DNA of 64,000 nucleotides from Podospora comata (lineage: Eukaryota > Ascomycota > Sordariomycetes > Sordariales > Podosporaceae). The position numbers and the translations under genes are program-made. This document shows positions 36,361 to 49,567 of this stretch, in pieces. Each line of letters starts with the position of its first letter. Position 1 is the stretch's first letter. Location: NCBI GenBank assembly GCA_017354895.1, contig CP071496.1, forward strand, positions 3,782,001 through 3,846,000. The letters are read 5' to 3'. Below the pieces are notes generated by a model that saw only the letters and a list, made by a program, of their open reading frames with translations, made no database searches and had not been told where the DNA came from.

Positions 36361-37741
36361 TTTTGAAGCGTGTATAAAGTGATGGTGGTGGTGTTTCCTC
36401 TCCCGGGGCTCTGGCTGACAACCCCACAATACCGTAGCCCGTGCACACCTGGTCCTCCTTAAGGTAGCTTCGGCAGGTGGCAGCTTTCCCATTCAAAACC
36501 GAGCTGCTTTCCATGTTTGAACAACACCCAGTCTGGCCATGTCAAAGTGTAGCGTCGAATGAAGACAGCCACAGCCTCCCACGCCGGCAACGGGATCGAA
36601 ATCAGAAACCAAGCCGAGGCTTGTACTCTACCGCATCCAAAATCGCAGCGGATGGCAGGTGAATCTGACAGCAGGTAGAGAGGAGATCTACAGGTGGACA
36701 AATGGGGACGGTAAAGTTGCATGCACCCGGCTTTCGGCTCGGCATATCTAGATTAGGAAGCTGCTGATCCCTCCTGATGCTCATGCTCGCAAAGAGTGCG
36801 GAGCTACGTTTCCCGTCGAGCGTGTGTTTGTGAGGTTGATGAGATAAGGTAGGTAGCGCACAACACGTGCGTCTGGCGTCGGTTGCGGGGGGAAATGCAT
36901 GGCCAAGTGGTCAACAGCCTGGCTTTGCTCCCGGCTCTCTCCTGCCACCGGGGCACTCCTTCTGGGTGGTCGTCTTCGCTTGCTCCGTGAATCACCTGCT
37001 GCATCTGGCAGGCTGGGATGACTGCACGGTCCGTCTGGCTCTGTGGCTCTCCACTCTGTGCCACCCGGATGGCATGATGTCAAAACTGGTTTGACACATT
37101 GCAAATATCCAGACCGCCCTGGAAACATGAAAGCTTTTTCTGGTGGAAGGGCAAAATAGCGATGTCGGCATGTCTACCTAGGCCCCCGGGTCCCAAGCAT
37201 CCCCGCAGAAAGAGGGCTGCAGAATGGCTCGAGCAACCCCTGAAATCCCGTTGCACCTCTCTGGCCCAACCCAACGAGCTTCTGCTTGTGGATGAACACC
37301 CGCTCTGTTGAGCAGGTTGGCCAGCTTCCTGAACCGTCGTCCCTTTTTTCCCACGCGACAGAACAGTTGCACTATGCTACCTGGAACCTATAGCGACAGA
37401 AATCCCAACCCTCGTCACCACGTTACCGAGCGCCGAGATCGGAACATGCCGACGGCCTCAGCGTGTTAAAGGGCCAAAGATCGTCCCGATTGGCCATAAG
37501 CATGCGCCCTTTCGCGCCCTTTGGATCTCGCAAGCAGGACCTGGAGTTTGCGCAGCGCCCGATGGGTGCGGCTCCCCCCAACGGCGCAGGGTTGTTTTTT
37601 CCGTCTGCCGCCGCAGACAGCCCACCCAGTTCTTCGTCACTTATATCACACCTGCATAGGTGACCCCGGCGTACCAAGGTGGTGTTCTTCCCTTCTTTTT
37701 GGGGCAACTCGGCGTGTTGGGAGCTGAGCTCTGCCGCTGAG
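36361..37741. other. Divergent intergenic region
   Basis: About 1.4 kb between the ASCH gene and the F-box gene. Several short overlapping frames on both strands have no motifs. Nothing further recognised. Confidence 0.5.
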
Positions 37742-39887
37742 ATGGCGTTGCCGGCTGTGTCCGTCCTGTCTGGAACCATGGCGTCGTTATCATTGTCATC
37801 AGAATCAGAACCGCCAAGTCGGACCAGATTGGGGTTGGAGCATCTTCCCAACGAGCTCTTGATCCCCATCGCACAGATCCTCGTCCCAGCCCCTCCCCAG
37901 ACGACCCGATTCGCCCTCCGTCCCACTGGCACTTGGGAATTCCGCGATGCCGAACATCAGTGGGCACACTGGCTGGCTAGCCACCGCAATCTGCTGGCTC
38001 TCGCCCAGACATCTCGACGCATGGTTGCCATCGCCAAGCCCTTGCTGTACCACACCATCATCATCCCTAACCCCAAATCCCTGGTCGTCCTATATCACCG
38101 TCTATACACTCGACCTGAAATTCGACCTTGGGTTCGAGAGCTTAGCTGCCTTGTCAGCCTGGCTGAGGAGAACACCATTCTAGGAACATATAGAGAGTGG
38201 GCCAACATTCGCGGTGGTATGTCAGTCTCTCATCACCACGGCACAATGCACAGTTCTGCTCACAAGTATTGCATGCACAGACACCTGGGCTATACCACCA
38301 GTCAGCCATGACACTTCTATCCCTTCTGAACTGCTCAAGCGCGTTCTTCTTCACTCGGTCAACTTGCGCGACTTTCTTGTCGCATTCCCCGATCATGCCT
38401 TGACCGCAACCAGCTTGACTGAGCCGCAACAAGACGAACCTGACCCACCACAGTCACATCATGATCAGTATCAACAAACCCAAGACCAGCAGCAGCAGCC
38501 GCAGCAACCACGGCCGGGTGCTTTTGTTCTACCTGTTTCCATCCCTGCACGGAGGGTTCTCCATCGGTATATTCATCCAGTCGGAGGTCAGGTCGTGTGG
38601 AGATGGTTTGACATTTCCTTCTTCTTTCCACTGGATCAGCTGAGGAACTTGACTTCACTTCGCATCTACTGTAACCGCGAAGACGGAGCCAGAGACCGAT
38701 CCTTGTCCCGCATACTTGCTGACTATGCCGTTACGATCTTACCCCAGCTGAGACAACTCAAGACATTAGAACTCTGCTGCGATCAAGCGACAGTAACGTC
38801 ATCCGTGGACAGCAAGACTCTTTCTTTGCCAGCCCTGCCTCAGCTCGAGACTATTCGGTTTTACGGCAGCTCCATACGGGAGCCAAACCTGGTGGCCTTT
38901 TGCCTTGCCTGCACCAACCTCCAGTCGCTGGTTGTGCATTTTGAGGCTAGCTCGACAGATGAGGACCGGGAGGACTTGCCAGAAGGGAAAACGCTCAGCG
39001 AAGCCCTCCGAGAGAGGGCAGCCACCCTCAGGGCACTGGAACTGGTCGCATTCTCCGAGGGCCACTATCTTACTCGGGGCAGGGAGAGGCCGAGGAAACC
39101 CGAGAACCACCGGCTGATGTGCATCCCCGATCTGATTCACCTCGAGAGCCTCACGTTGGACTACCGCGGGGTATTTGGAACTCTGGGCATTTTGGAGGAG
39201 GACGATGGGGAGCGGCTGTGTCAGCTCCTGCCCGAGTCGTTACAGGATTTCACACTGGTGTGTGAGTGGGGCACGGAAAATGACTGGAAACAAAGTTATA
39301 TGGCCAACCTGGATATGGTGCTGCACGGTGTGCAGTGCCTCTGCCAATCAAGAACCCGATCGCCCAACTTGGCAACCATCAGTTTGGCCATTCACTCTTG
39401 GCCAGCCGAGGGCAAGTTTCACCGCAGGTTCCGCAGGGAGGTGGAGGCTGTTAGACGGCGGTGTGCCTGGGCTGGCATTCAGTTTCGAACATTTGATTTG
39501 CTGCCTTCTTATCGAGACGAGGACGAGCCCGAATTTCAGGATGGTGATGAGGAAGCCGGGCCGGCGGGGCAAGATGAAGGTCACAGTGACGAGTGGGAAT
39601 CAGGAGAGGAAACAGGCCCAGGGCCATCGAGGGCAGCTGCACCAGCAAACGGAGGAGGGAGCTTACTCATCCCTCCAGATGACTACGATTATCCAGAACT
39701 CGAAGAAGAGGATGAGGCGTCCGAATACTACAATTCGGGTGATGAGGAGCCAGATCCGGAGAGGGCGGCAAGGCGACCACCCACGTTTGAGGCATTCGTG
39801 GAGGAGTTGGGCGAAGACCATGGGCACAGCTTGGACGAGCTATTCTTTGCTTACCATGAGGACCGATGGGACCAGTATCTGTTCTGA
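37742..39887 (+). CDS. F-box protein with acidic C-terminal tail
   Basis: Model join(37742..38216, 38281..39887), 693 aa. The 64-nt intron has a GTATGT donor and a CACAG acceptor. An F-box-like helix set begins near residue 32 (LEHLPNELLIPIAQIL) and continues through ASHRNLLALAQTSRRMVAIAKPLLYHTI, the usual fungal F-box layout. A Gln/Pro-rich insert follows the intron. The middle has leucine-rich phrases (LKTLELCC, LPQLETIRFYGS, LHLESLTLDYRG-like), suggesting an irregular LRR substrate-binding region. The C-terminal ~120 residues are very acidic. Likely an SCF ubiquitin-ligase adaptor; the target is unknown. The start ATG at 37742 was chosen because the upstream in-frame start is GTG; Met at 37778 is an alternative. 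Confidence 0.8.
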
Positions 39888-40280
39888 GGTTTCGTTCCGA
39901 GTCGCATTGATACCCCTGCTTTATGTAGGCCAAATATGCACAGAATACCTAGCATGTTTACCTATTCTGCCTCGGTTCCAGCCATCTTTGGCAATGAACA
40001 CGAGGTCTACAGAACTTCCATATGCAGTTGGTCATGATATTGACGTGAATGAACTTGGCTTGTTGGTGATATTGGGAAGTCTGTCGGTTCAATTTGGATG
40101 AGAAAGTGGGGTGTAGAATGGTAGGTAAGGAGCCAACTGATGGATCTGGGAGCTGCCCCCACACTTGGCTCAACCAACTTACCAGGTACCTTATCTTTGG
40201 CCTCGACACACCCTTTACCTACGCACGGAGAACCTCTTCTCTACAACTATACACAGTCTCAAGTATACCAAGCTGTCACA
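39888..40280. other. Intergenic, promoter of GMC oxidoreductase
   Basis: About 390 bases between tandem genes. An in-frame ATG at 40140 could extend the downstream protein by 47 residues, but the added sequence is not part of the fold. Nothing else seen. Confidence 0.4.
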
Positions 40281-42226
40281 ATGCCCTTTCCATCCACATC
40301 GCCACCACATCTACCGCCCAAAGAACATGATTACATCATCATTGGCGGAGGAACGGCCGGCTGTGTGCTTGCCTCTACACTCGCTTCGGATCGCAACGTC
40401 AGCATTCTCCTCCTCGAAAAAGGCCACGAGCGCGACAATCTCCTCTCGCGCAACCCGCTCTTCTCTCAGAACTTCGAGTTGCCTGGACTCCAATCAGTAT
40501 GCCGACTTTCAGAGCCTGTGCTTGGTACTCGACAGCAGCGGGCCAAGATATGGGCTGCTGAGGCAATGGGGGGCACGAGCAGGATCAATGGATCGTTGTG
40601 GACGAGGGGCATACCTGCCGGCTACGATTTCTGGGCAAAGGAATTTGGTTTGACAGAATGGAGCTGGGGGAAGGTTGAGCCATTCTTTGAAATGATTGAA
40701 GAGAAGGTACCGCGAAGGGAGCCGAATGAGGTTCTAGAGATGGTTGCCTTCGTGGACAAGACCGCCGGGGCTGTTGGACTGCCTCTGGAGGGCAATGTCA
40801 ATTCGCCGAGGGCAAAGGCACAGGCGTGTTTCAGGATGCACCAGACAGTTGATGAGAGGGGGACGAAGGCCTCACAGAACAGGATTTGGTTGAATTCGGA
40901 AACAGTGAAAAAGACACCAAATCTGATCATCGCCACGGGGTATACAGCGACAGGTTTGCAGCTCAACTCAACAGGCGCCAGGGTCGAAGGTGTATGGGTG
41001 AAAGATGCTACAGGGAAATACCCCGGCATGAATCTGTTCAAGGCCAAAAAGGAGATCATTGTCTGCAGCGGGGTTGTTGGTACACCAGAGCTCCTGATGA
41101 AGAGGTATGAGTTCTCGCTCTGACTCTCCCGCACATGGTTATTAACTTTCCCTTTTCCAGCGGCATTGGCCCTCGAGATCAACTCACTCCTCTTGGTATT
41201 CCTGTTGTCCGAGAACTGAACCACGTTGGCCGCAACTTGACAGACCACACTTCGTTTCCTATCATGTCTGAAATACCGCAAAATCACACCATACATTCTC
41301 TCCAGAACCCTTTTGTACTCGTCTGGCAGCTTCTGAAGTGGCTTATATGGGGCAAAGGTCTTCTGGCGGCCTCCAGCACCCCAAGAACGCTCTTCGTCCA
41401 GAGCAGCGCTATTGATGACACGTCCATGTCGATTCTCACCCGCAACCCAGACACGGGGCAATGCACAATGGACCCCAATGACACAGCCAACATTCCCAAC
41501 ATTGAGATCATGGTCACTCCCGTCAACACCTTCATGGAAGCTGTCATTCCAAACAAGTCTCTTACGTCTTGGTACGCAACCCTCGTCCAGCCATTCTCGC
41601 GTGGCCAAGTCCAGCTTTCGCCTTCTCCATCCGGGCGAAGTGAGGACGACCCGGTCATCAAAATCATTTACCCCATGATGACGGACGAGAGAGATTGGGC
41701 GGTCATGAGAAAAGCAATGCGATTTGGCATGAGATTTGCGGAGGAGTTTGCCAACCAGTATCCCCACTCCGCTGTCTTGAGCTTCGCGCCAGGGATGGAC
41801 CTCATGTATCTAGATTCTGTCATTGAGGCCAAAAGGGCCAAGGGGAAGACCAACAAGGCAGAATCTTCAGCGGGGGTTCCAGATATCACTGATCCTCACA
41901 TCCAAATGTCTTCTTCATCGTCGCAGCAGGTACCTCAGGGGTACAGAGGAAAGACTTGGCAAACTGTGACGGATTTAGAGATTGACGAGTATGCAAAACG
42001 GGTGTGGGCTTCTGCTCTGCATGCCACTTCGACGTGTCGCATGTCCCTTTCACCAGAGGGTGGCGTGGTGGATCAGCGGTTGAGGGTGCACGGGATTGAG
42101 AATCTGAGAATTGCGGATGCAAGCGTCTTTCCTGCCATTCCCAGTGCGCATACCATGGCGCCTACTGTTATGGTGGGGAGAAGGCTCGGGGAGATGATTT
42201 TGGAGGAGGCCGGCCGAAGTGGGTAA
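40281..42226 (+). CDS. GMC (glucose-methanol-choline) oxidoreductase
   Basis: Model join(40281..41104, 41161..42226), 629 aa, the usual GMC size. The intron is 56 nt with GTATGA donor. The N-terminal FAD-binding motif is YIIIGGGTAGCVLAS. The GMC signature region includes AAEAMGGTSRINGSLWTRG. The second family signature SGVVGTPELLMKRSGIGP is rebuilt by splicing. The C-terminal active-site region has ALHATSTCRMS and then IPSAHTMAPTVMVGRRLGE, holding the two expected catalytic His. No signal peptide, so probably intracellular. Substrate (alcohol, aryl-alcohol, choline, sugar) cannot be told. An insertion rich in Ser and Gln precedes the last region. Confidence 0.92.
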
Positions 42227-42792
42227 GGTTGACCTTACCACCAAGTCATTTCTGTCACGCTACTTTGCGGTACAGTTATTCTGTTTGGGGGGTTGCATGA
42301 GTATCTACTCTGTATTCAGATATTTATTTATTCATTTATTTCTATACGAAGTCGTGAGAGGCTTGGCTGGATAAACAAGCTAGTAAATGTGGAAAACAAA
42401 CCGACTTTCCCCTAAACCCAGCTTTTCACATCTTTAGTTTGAACAACGCGAGTGATCCAAGACAGCCGAGCCTTGGCCGTTCCCAGCTCCGTCTCCTTTT
42501 GCTGCTCAAGTCTCGAATTTAGTGCGTTGACAAACAACACGCGAGCTTAGCATCTTCATAATCACTTGCTGGAAAAGCGTAGTGCGAATAGGTAGTCTGA
42601 GGGAAAAGACTCGATATACCTGAGTGTACTTCGCAAGAAGTAGCAGGCTAGGTACTTGGATGAAGAATCTAGTCTTTTATGAACCGGCCCTGGACATCCT
42701 CCCCAAATCAACTGGGCTCTTTCGGTAATCTGGAGCCCATGATGATCCGGCCTTAACTTGGAATGCCTATGGACATTCCATTCATGGACATT
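42227..42792. other. Intergenic, convergent 3' flanks
   Basis: About 570 bases with AT-rich 3' UTR-like sequence after the GMC gene. No gene recognised. Confidence 0.45.
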
Positions 42793-43501
42793 TCAGCCCC
42801 AGTAAGCCAGCGCCTGTCTTCCCAAGCTCTGCTGCCCAGCAGTATTGGCATGACACCCATCCGCCACCTCGCCTGGCTTCAGCACAAACTGCCCTGGATA
42901 CTTGACATTCAGCTCGGGATCCTCTGCCGCTCGCTTGGCCAAACTCTCGGTCAGCTCAGGACCCTTGCTACCGGCCAAGAAGCAGGTGTTGCCACCTTCG
43001 TAGACGGGTTGACCCGTGATGTAGACCTCTGCTCCAGGGGCGGCGTGCTGTCTTGCATTGGCAATGAGACGCTTAACCTCGTCGTAGGTTACCCCCTGCT
43101 GAGCAAAGATGCAAATCTGTACCCATACAGCAGTGGGCTTGCCGTAACGGGCGGCCTGTTGGTCGAAGAGACGCCACGAGTTGGAGTTGCTGTTTGTCCA
43201 CGATTGGACAACCTGAGAGGCAGGTAGATGGAAGGTCAGTCTCCAAGATCAAAAAAGGGCCAAAACAACGACATACCATGCCAGAGGTTCCGTAGGGCTC
43301 CCATAGGCGCCTCCCCCCGACAGAAACATAGCCTTGAGCTACGTTCTCGGCCATGGAACACCCTATAAAGCCCAGAGTTCGAGTGGATTGACGGGCTTGC
43401 ACGGCCATGGCGTGGTCACTGAAGACGGGCGAGGCGGTGACGGTACCACTGAGCAAAAAGGTGCTCATGTACCAACCAATGGCTGCGAGCGGAAACTGCA
43501 T
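42793..43501 (-). CDS. Secreted SGNH-hydrolase-like protein
   Basis: Model complement(42793..43212, 43277..43501), 214 aa, with one 64-nt intron (GTATGT donor). Residues ~1-24 form a signal peptide (MQFPLAAIGWYMSTFLLSGTVTA). The mature protein has FIGCSMAENVAQGY, resembling the nucleophile-Ser block I of SGNH esterases. YITGQPVYEG lies in the middle. ADGCHANTAGQQSLG near the C-terminus fits the block V DxxH with catalytic Asp and His. Family members hydrolyse esters, including acetyl groups on polysaccharides. Assignment rests on these short motifs and is moderately sure. A TATA box lies 127 bases upstream. Confidence 0.72.
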
Positions 43502-44812
43502 GTTGACACAGATGGCGGAGGAGAGCTTGTATGACTCGAATAGCGAAAGAAGGCCTGTGTGGGACGAATGGCTTGTGTGGGTTGATGGTGGGAGGAGAGC
43601 GAGCTGAAGGAGTAGGTATTGGCCTCGTATTTATAGACGGTGGTTTGGCTGTTGGTGATCTAGGCTCCTGAGTCAACAACACCTTGAGGCGTCGCTTCAC
43701 CCACTTCATTTTCCATCTTGCCAGCAAGATGGCACATGCTCGGCTGTACATCACCGACGCTGTCTCTCAAAACCAAAGGTATTCAAAGTCGATGGGTGAG
43801 AATGGTTGCCGAACTCGAAGCCGACTCGCTCTACGGGTTTGTTTTGGACCGAATGATACAGGTTGGAGTGTAGCTGGGTAGCACATGAGGGTAACCCCAG
43901 TTGCCTGGCCCGCACAGCAAAGCCTTGAATCCGCGTATAGAACAATGCTTGTAACTTGGAAGCCTGTGAATTCGTGCTAGAATCTGACGGTTAAGGCTCC
44001 GGTGCCATGGGACCCATGCGGCTTTTGCTGCCGCTATCATATATACAACTGTCACTGCTTGGCGTCGTTTGGTTGCCACGTTTTCTAGATGAAGACACAA
44101 AACGACAGCCGACGTCGAGAGCCGGGATGGGGGATGATACCGTAACCGGACAAAACAAATAGCGATGCATTTTTCCGGTTGATGGAGAAGTGACAGCCCC
44201 TTTGCCCGAGACGATGGGTTAAATTAGACAGCCTGCTCTGGCACCTTGCCTCTGCAGGCACACACATGAGGGGTAGAGAGGTCCAGTGCTGCCTCGCCTC
44301 GTCGTGATGCAAGCCGAGCCAGGTGAACCGCCATCACCACGCAAAAGCCGACCATGTCTGCCGAAAATGGTGCTGATGGCTCGCGAGATTTATGAAACAT
44401 CTTGCACCTGAGACTCATTGTGGCTTCCGGATATCCTCATATTAAGTATTTTATTCCACGCGTTCAAGCGAGGCTTTTCCAGCAGAGCCACCTAAGTTGT
44501 TGTACAGGTGTTGTAAATGGCTACAAATTCCGTCCAAACTGCGCTGCTGTTGCTGTAAATGTGACAACAAAACCCAATGACACCAAACACCTTGGACAGA
44601 TAAGAAGAATCGCCAGCCATCCATGACGCAGAAAAGTTCACTCGCCAAAAACGCCCAGCATCCGCCTTGGCCCCCACGCGACCTCAATTCCTCCTCACGT
44701 CTACCTTTTACCGCCATGCCCGTGTTCTTTTATTTCACGCTTTGGTATCGTAACCTGAAACATGCCAACAGTTGCAGGGAAAAAACAAAACAAATCACGC
44801 CCCAACCCCGCG
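43502..44812. other. Intergenic
   Basis: About 1.3 kb between the 5' end of the SGNH-like gene and the 3' end of the glycosyltransferase. Only short frames without motifs are present. Confidence 0.5.
43628..43635 (-). promoter_or_regulatory. TATA box of SGNH-like gene
   Basis: TATAAATA on the minus strand about 127 bases upstream of the ATG at 43501. A good match to a fungal core promoter element, common at highly induced secreted-protein genes. Confidence 0.45.
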
Positions 44813-46084
44813 TCACCTCGCTGGGGGCTTATCCAACACCTCGGCACCCTTGAGCACTTTGCTCCGGAGATCCTCCACATGGCCGGGTTCTTTGTAGGCG
44901 GCCTGCACGAGCAGAGGTGTGAGGGCAGCCATCACGTTGTGGCCAAACTCCCGGTTCGTCAGGCCTTTCCTCCCCCAATAGTGGCGCACGAGGTGCCCGA
45001 CACAACCAGACCCGGATACTTCGGGAATTCCGTTGGCCTCCTGGCACGGCAGCATGCGGATGTATTGCGGGTGGGTTTCAATGCTGTAGCCATCCAAAAA
45101 GTCGTAGCGGACGTGGGTGCTGAAGGCAGCTTGCTCGTGGAACAAGGTCTGGGCCCATTTGGCGCATCCCTTGTAGCGCACCTCGGAGGGGCATTCGGCC
45201 CAGTCTTTGAACAGGCGCTGTGATTTCTCCCCGGCCTGCGCAATGATGAAGCCAGAGTTGATGTTGACCTTGTGCTTCTCCGAGTCGTCGAAGTTGGGCT
45301 CACCGGCGGGATCTTCTGCCATGGCCACAATGACGTCCCTGTCGATCTTCCAGTAGTTGAGCATCCACTCGAGCGGCACCTCGGGGGAGGGGAACATGGC
45401 ATCGTAGTCCATCATGACGACAATATCGTACTCCTTGAGGAGCTCCTTGGTGAAGATGACTTTGGACCAGTGGGGGGCGCGGTCGGCATACTGTGGCGCC
45501 CGGATGAACTTGTACGAGTAGCCGTGAATTTGGGCGTAGAGATAGTGGCTGAGGAAGCCTGCCGACGGACTGCCCAGCTTGTCCCAGGGTGGAACGCCTT
45601 CGCTGTAGAAAATGCTTCCCTCGCCCGCCAGGTCGCGCGTATCCACGTCGAGGATGCAGATCCTCTTCCCCATGGGCTTCGTGTGAACGAGCTCATTCTG
45701 AGGAGGCAGCAGCTTTTCGGTTCCGTCGAGGGTCACGAATCGGGGCGCCGTGATGGGCAGAATGAGCGGTTGCCAGAGCGCGCGAATGATGTCCGGGAGG
45801 CTGTCGAGGTTCGGGGGAGTATGGTTCGCCTGGCAGTCGGAATGGAATGGGCCATGGCTGTCGTCAAACACCACCTTGGGCCTGCGATTGTAGCACCCGT
45901 GATGGTTAGCAAAATGCCAGGTGTGGTGACGGGAGTTGGCGTGTGGGTGGTGGACAGCTTACATGCGCGGCTTGGGCAGCGACCCAGTGTACAAGCCCGA
46001 CGCGAGGATGAGGGTGATGATGAGAACGGGGATCAGAAAGATGAGGCGACGCCATGCCTGGGGCATATTTTGGAAGGCGGCCAT
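44813..46084 (-). CDS. Type II membrane nucleotide-sugar glycosyltransferase
   Basis: Model complement(44813..45881, 45963..46084), 396 aa. Exon 1 encodes a short basic cytosolic tail and a signal anchor (LIFLIPVLIITLILASGLY, about residues 14-32). An 81-nt intron splits the Met codon before PKVVFDDSHGPFHSDC. The lumenal domain contains HWSKVIFTKELL, then DIVVMMDYDAMF with a DxD-type metal and sugar-nucleotide site at about residues 199-201. NINSGFIIAQ and HEQAAF lie downstream. This order resembles Golgi GT34-like (GMA12/MNN10) and related galactosyl or mannosyl transferases. The exact family and donor sugar are not certain. It likely acts in the Golgi on glycoproteins. Confidence 0.85.
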
Positions 46085-47671
46085 GGGCGCGCAGCGAAAG
46101 AGCGACAACAAAGTCGCAGACACGGTCGAATTGGTGAGCTGGCTGGCTGCGCTGCGCTCAGAGCGTGGCGCCCTGTGAGATTCGGGGCAGGCCTGCTTGG
46201 TGTGTGGACGTAGGTAGGGGATGGAGAATCACGCCGATCGGGTTGCTGTTGATCGCATTGGAGGGGCGGTTTGCGGTCAGGGCGGTGAGAGGGAGCACCA
46301 GCGGGGATTGGACTGATCTGATGGGAATATGGCGACGTTGATGCTGAAAGAAAACAAGGACGAAAAAGGAAAGCAAAAGAAAAAAAAGGCAAAAAAGAGG
46401 AATGATTTGACAGCAGCGAGCGATCGATTGAGCGACTCGATGGGGGCCTGGGGAACGTGTGTGTTGGTTGGTTGGCTACCTTCCTTCCTTAAGGTACACG
46501 AAGGAACCCAACTCCCCTTCCCTCAGGGCAGTGTTCACGATGCGATGCGCGACTCGGATACGACCCCGCCGTAATCATTATTTTTGCTGTGGCCAAGCCA
46601 GGGGTCCAAACTGCCAAACGCAGTAAAAAGGGATGGCAAAACCCCCCATGTCTCCTGCCAAATCCACTCAAATCCAGACCAGCCCAGGCCACCTGCATCT
46701 CTCCCGTCATCTCGCACTTCTTCACTAGGTGCCTCGGGGCAGTTTCTGGGGCCATTGCTGCTGAGGCATAATTTTAATTGCCATCAACGATACGGCCGAA
46801 CAGGCGGGCGGAAGTCTCGGCTTGGCTCTGGCGACAAGATCCCTGTCGTCTGATGTTTGTGCCTCACAACCGACCTCACGACACAGGCCGCCTGCATCAC
46901 TGGGAAAACATGAAACAATGCCTTTGTTGTGCCCGTCAAAGAACATGGCAAGGCACCGTGGACTCGGTCGGTCGCAGAGCTGCCTGAGTGGCCGCCCAGG
47001 GTCCAGGCTCAACGCCCTCAACGGGGTGCCTGTTGATAAGCACGATAAGGTAGCCGATGGATAAGGCTGCTGAGGCGGGTGCCACGCCCATGGCAGATCG
47101 CATCAAAGTGGAACGTGGAACTCTGACGCGACCGGCACGGGCCCTATCACTTCTTATCAGTGATGGGATGAACGAGAAGGCCATCCTGATCAGTGTGACA
47201 CCGCATACTGACTGCATTCACATGATGTGTGCGACAGTGAGAGTCAGCTGTCTGTCTCTTGTGCCCGAGCGCAGACGACAGTCCAAGGTCGACACCTGCC
47301 GGGGAAAGCGAGCTTGGAAGACTGGTGCTGGGGCATTCGGCTCGGGATAAGGAAACCATCCCGAACTTCGGTTGGGTGTTTGACAACCAACAAAGAAGAC
47401 CGAAGCACGTCAGTCATTCTGCCACGGGAGTTGGGTGTGTAGTTGGTCAACCTCTTAAAAGAAGTAGGGGTAATGGCCCAGGCTTTGCCACTCCCGAGGT
47501 CATCCTTCCAGGTTGATGATTCTTGCTTTTACCATCGGTTGGATTCTTCGCGTCTTGCTTCTGGCTTTCTCTGCTCGTGGTCGTTGCTGCAACACAGGCA
47601 GTTTGATTGTATCACTTGTGGAGCTGCAAGCAGGCTGTACCTTTGGTTGGTAACGTACCTCTGCAGGAAGA
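46085..47671. other. Divergent intergenic region
   Basis: About 1.6 kb between divergent starts of the glycosyltransferase and the MFS gene. It contains an A-rich tract near 46370-46410 and no recognised gene. Confidence 0.5.
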
Positions 47672-49567
47672 ATGAGCGTCGGCCACCAGGATGGATCACC
47701 GCCGCCATCCTCATCTCCATGCTCTTCCGGAGCCCCGATTTCCAACTATTACCCGATAGGACATGACCTGAAGCACCCTGATGACAGATACCGCCTTGAA
47801 CATGATCGGAGCTCTTTCGAAAGTCAAGGGGTGCTTTCGCCGTTGCTTCCTGGCTCGCCACACGCCACCGCGCTTCGCAGCAACAGCATTGAGATGCAAG
47901 ATTCGGGGATATCAAGTCTTGAAAACGAAAGAGAGGCGCAACGTATCAACCGAAAGATGGATTTGTACCTGCTCCCCCTCCTATCGCTGCTGTATCTGTT
48001 CAACGGCCTCGACAGGGGGAATATTGGCAATGCGCAAACCCAAGGCTTCACTCATGACATCGGTGCCCTGCCGGATGATCTCAACCTTGCAGTGTCGCTC
48101 TTTTTCGTCACCTTTGTCCTGTTCCAGATGCCCTCGGCCGCAGTGGGACAATGGCTGGGGCCGAGCACGTGGCTGCCCATCATGATGGTACCCAGTCCTC
48201 TCCAAGTTCTGTTGTTATATGTATACCGCCAAGGACTAACCACTCGATCAGCTCTGCTGGGGCCTCATAACCACGATTCAGGCATTTATCTGGGGAAAAG
48301 GTACGGGGCAAAAAGAAACACGAGAACCATGGTGCTGACATTGGCATTGATCACGTACTCAAGCGGCTCTGATAACGACTCGTCTCCTCATCGGTGTCTT
48401 TGAAGCTGGCTTTTACCCCACATGCATCGTTTATCTTGGCTCTTTCTATTCCCGGTTCGACCTGGCCACGCGGATTGGACTGTTTTATGGACAATATGCC
48501 ATTGCATCTGCCTTCTCGGGGGCCCTGTGTACGTTCGCCCTCAACCCACTCCCCCGACACCGAAGCAGGACGGGGCTGACATGGACTGACTGCCACCAGC
48601 ATATGCCATCTTTCAGGTCTCCCATGCCTGGCTCAAGCCATGGCAGCTTCTCTTCATCATCGAGGGGGTTCTCACCTGTGTGCTGGGAGCAATAGCATGG
48701 TTGTGGCTACCGACGGGACCTAGAGGCGCGTGGTTCCTGAGCCACAGCGAAAGGCAGTTTGTGGTGGACCGAGTCGGTGGCGTGGAACCCAATGCTGCCA
48801 AATACTCCAGCATTACCCGGCGGGATCTGGTCGAGACGCTGAGGGACTGGAAGCTGTGGTTTGTGCTGGTGTTCAACATCTGCGCCAGCGTGCCCGTCAC
48901 GGCTTTCTCCGTCTTCCTCCCGCTGGTTGTGCAGGGTATGGGGTACGAATCGGTCGAGGCAAACTTGGTATGTGACAAGAGCAAAGGCAAGAAGCAAGAA
49001 ACAAGAAGCCTAACTCCTTCTACATAGATGTCGGTGCCGCCAGCGGTGTGCGGGGCGGTCGGGCTCTACCTGTTCGCATCCAGCTCGGATCGGCACAGGG
49101 AGCGGGGATGGCACATTGTCGGAGCACTCGTGGTGGCGCTGGGGGGACTCGTCGGGGTGGTCGGATCGGTCAGCAACGCAGCCAAGTATGCGTCGCTGTG
49201 CGTGTTTCTTTTTGGCAGCTACGTGCCGCCCCCGCTCACCGTGGCCTGGCTCAGCGGCAACACACCGACGGCTGGGAAGAGGGCGCTGGTGGTGGGCGCG
49301 AATGGGCTGGGAAACCTGGCGGGCGCCATCGGGTCGCAGCTCTACCGAGCCGAGTATGCACCCGGGTACAAACTGCCGCTGGTGGTGACGTTGGGATTCG
49401 TCGGTGTTGCCCTCACCGGTTATGTAGCGTATCGTTACACACTGCGGGCGGTGAACGCGCGCAGGGCGGCCATCAGGAAATCGAAAAGCGCCGAGCAGAT
49501 AGAGGCCGAGCGTGTCGACTCTGTCAGACATGCAGACCGCAAATGGGTGTTTGTATACGACCTGTAA
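47672..49567 (+). CDS. MFS transporter, anion:cation symporter (allantoate permease-like) family
   Basis: Five-exon model join(47672..48187, 48252..48300, 48364..48528, 48600..48967, 49028..49567), 545 aa. Introns are 60-71 nt and every junction restores frame. A hydrophilic N-terminal tail of ~95 residues precedes TM1 (LLPLLSLLYLFNGLDRGNIGNA), whose DRxNIGNA is the hallmark of the Dal5/Tna1-type ACS family. LLIGVFEAGFYPT at the TM4 region is another family phrase. The middle loop holds ERQFVVDRV. The second half keeps FLFGSYVPPPLTVAWLSGNTPTAGKRA. These proteins import organic anions such as allantoate, nicotinate, biotin or related acids at the plasma membrane. The substrate is unknown. The next gene downstream is a Zn2Cys6 regulator on the same strand, which may or may not control it. 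Confidence 0.9.

Noticed and set aside
40622-41767. 381-codon minus-strand frame opposite the GMC oxidoreductase
   Set aside because: Fully antisense to a gene with clear FAD and active-site motifs. It has no family features of its own.
45272-46213. 313-codon plus-strand frame opposite the glycosyltransferase
   Set aside because: Antisense shadow that covers the intron and promoter of the real gene.
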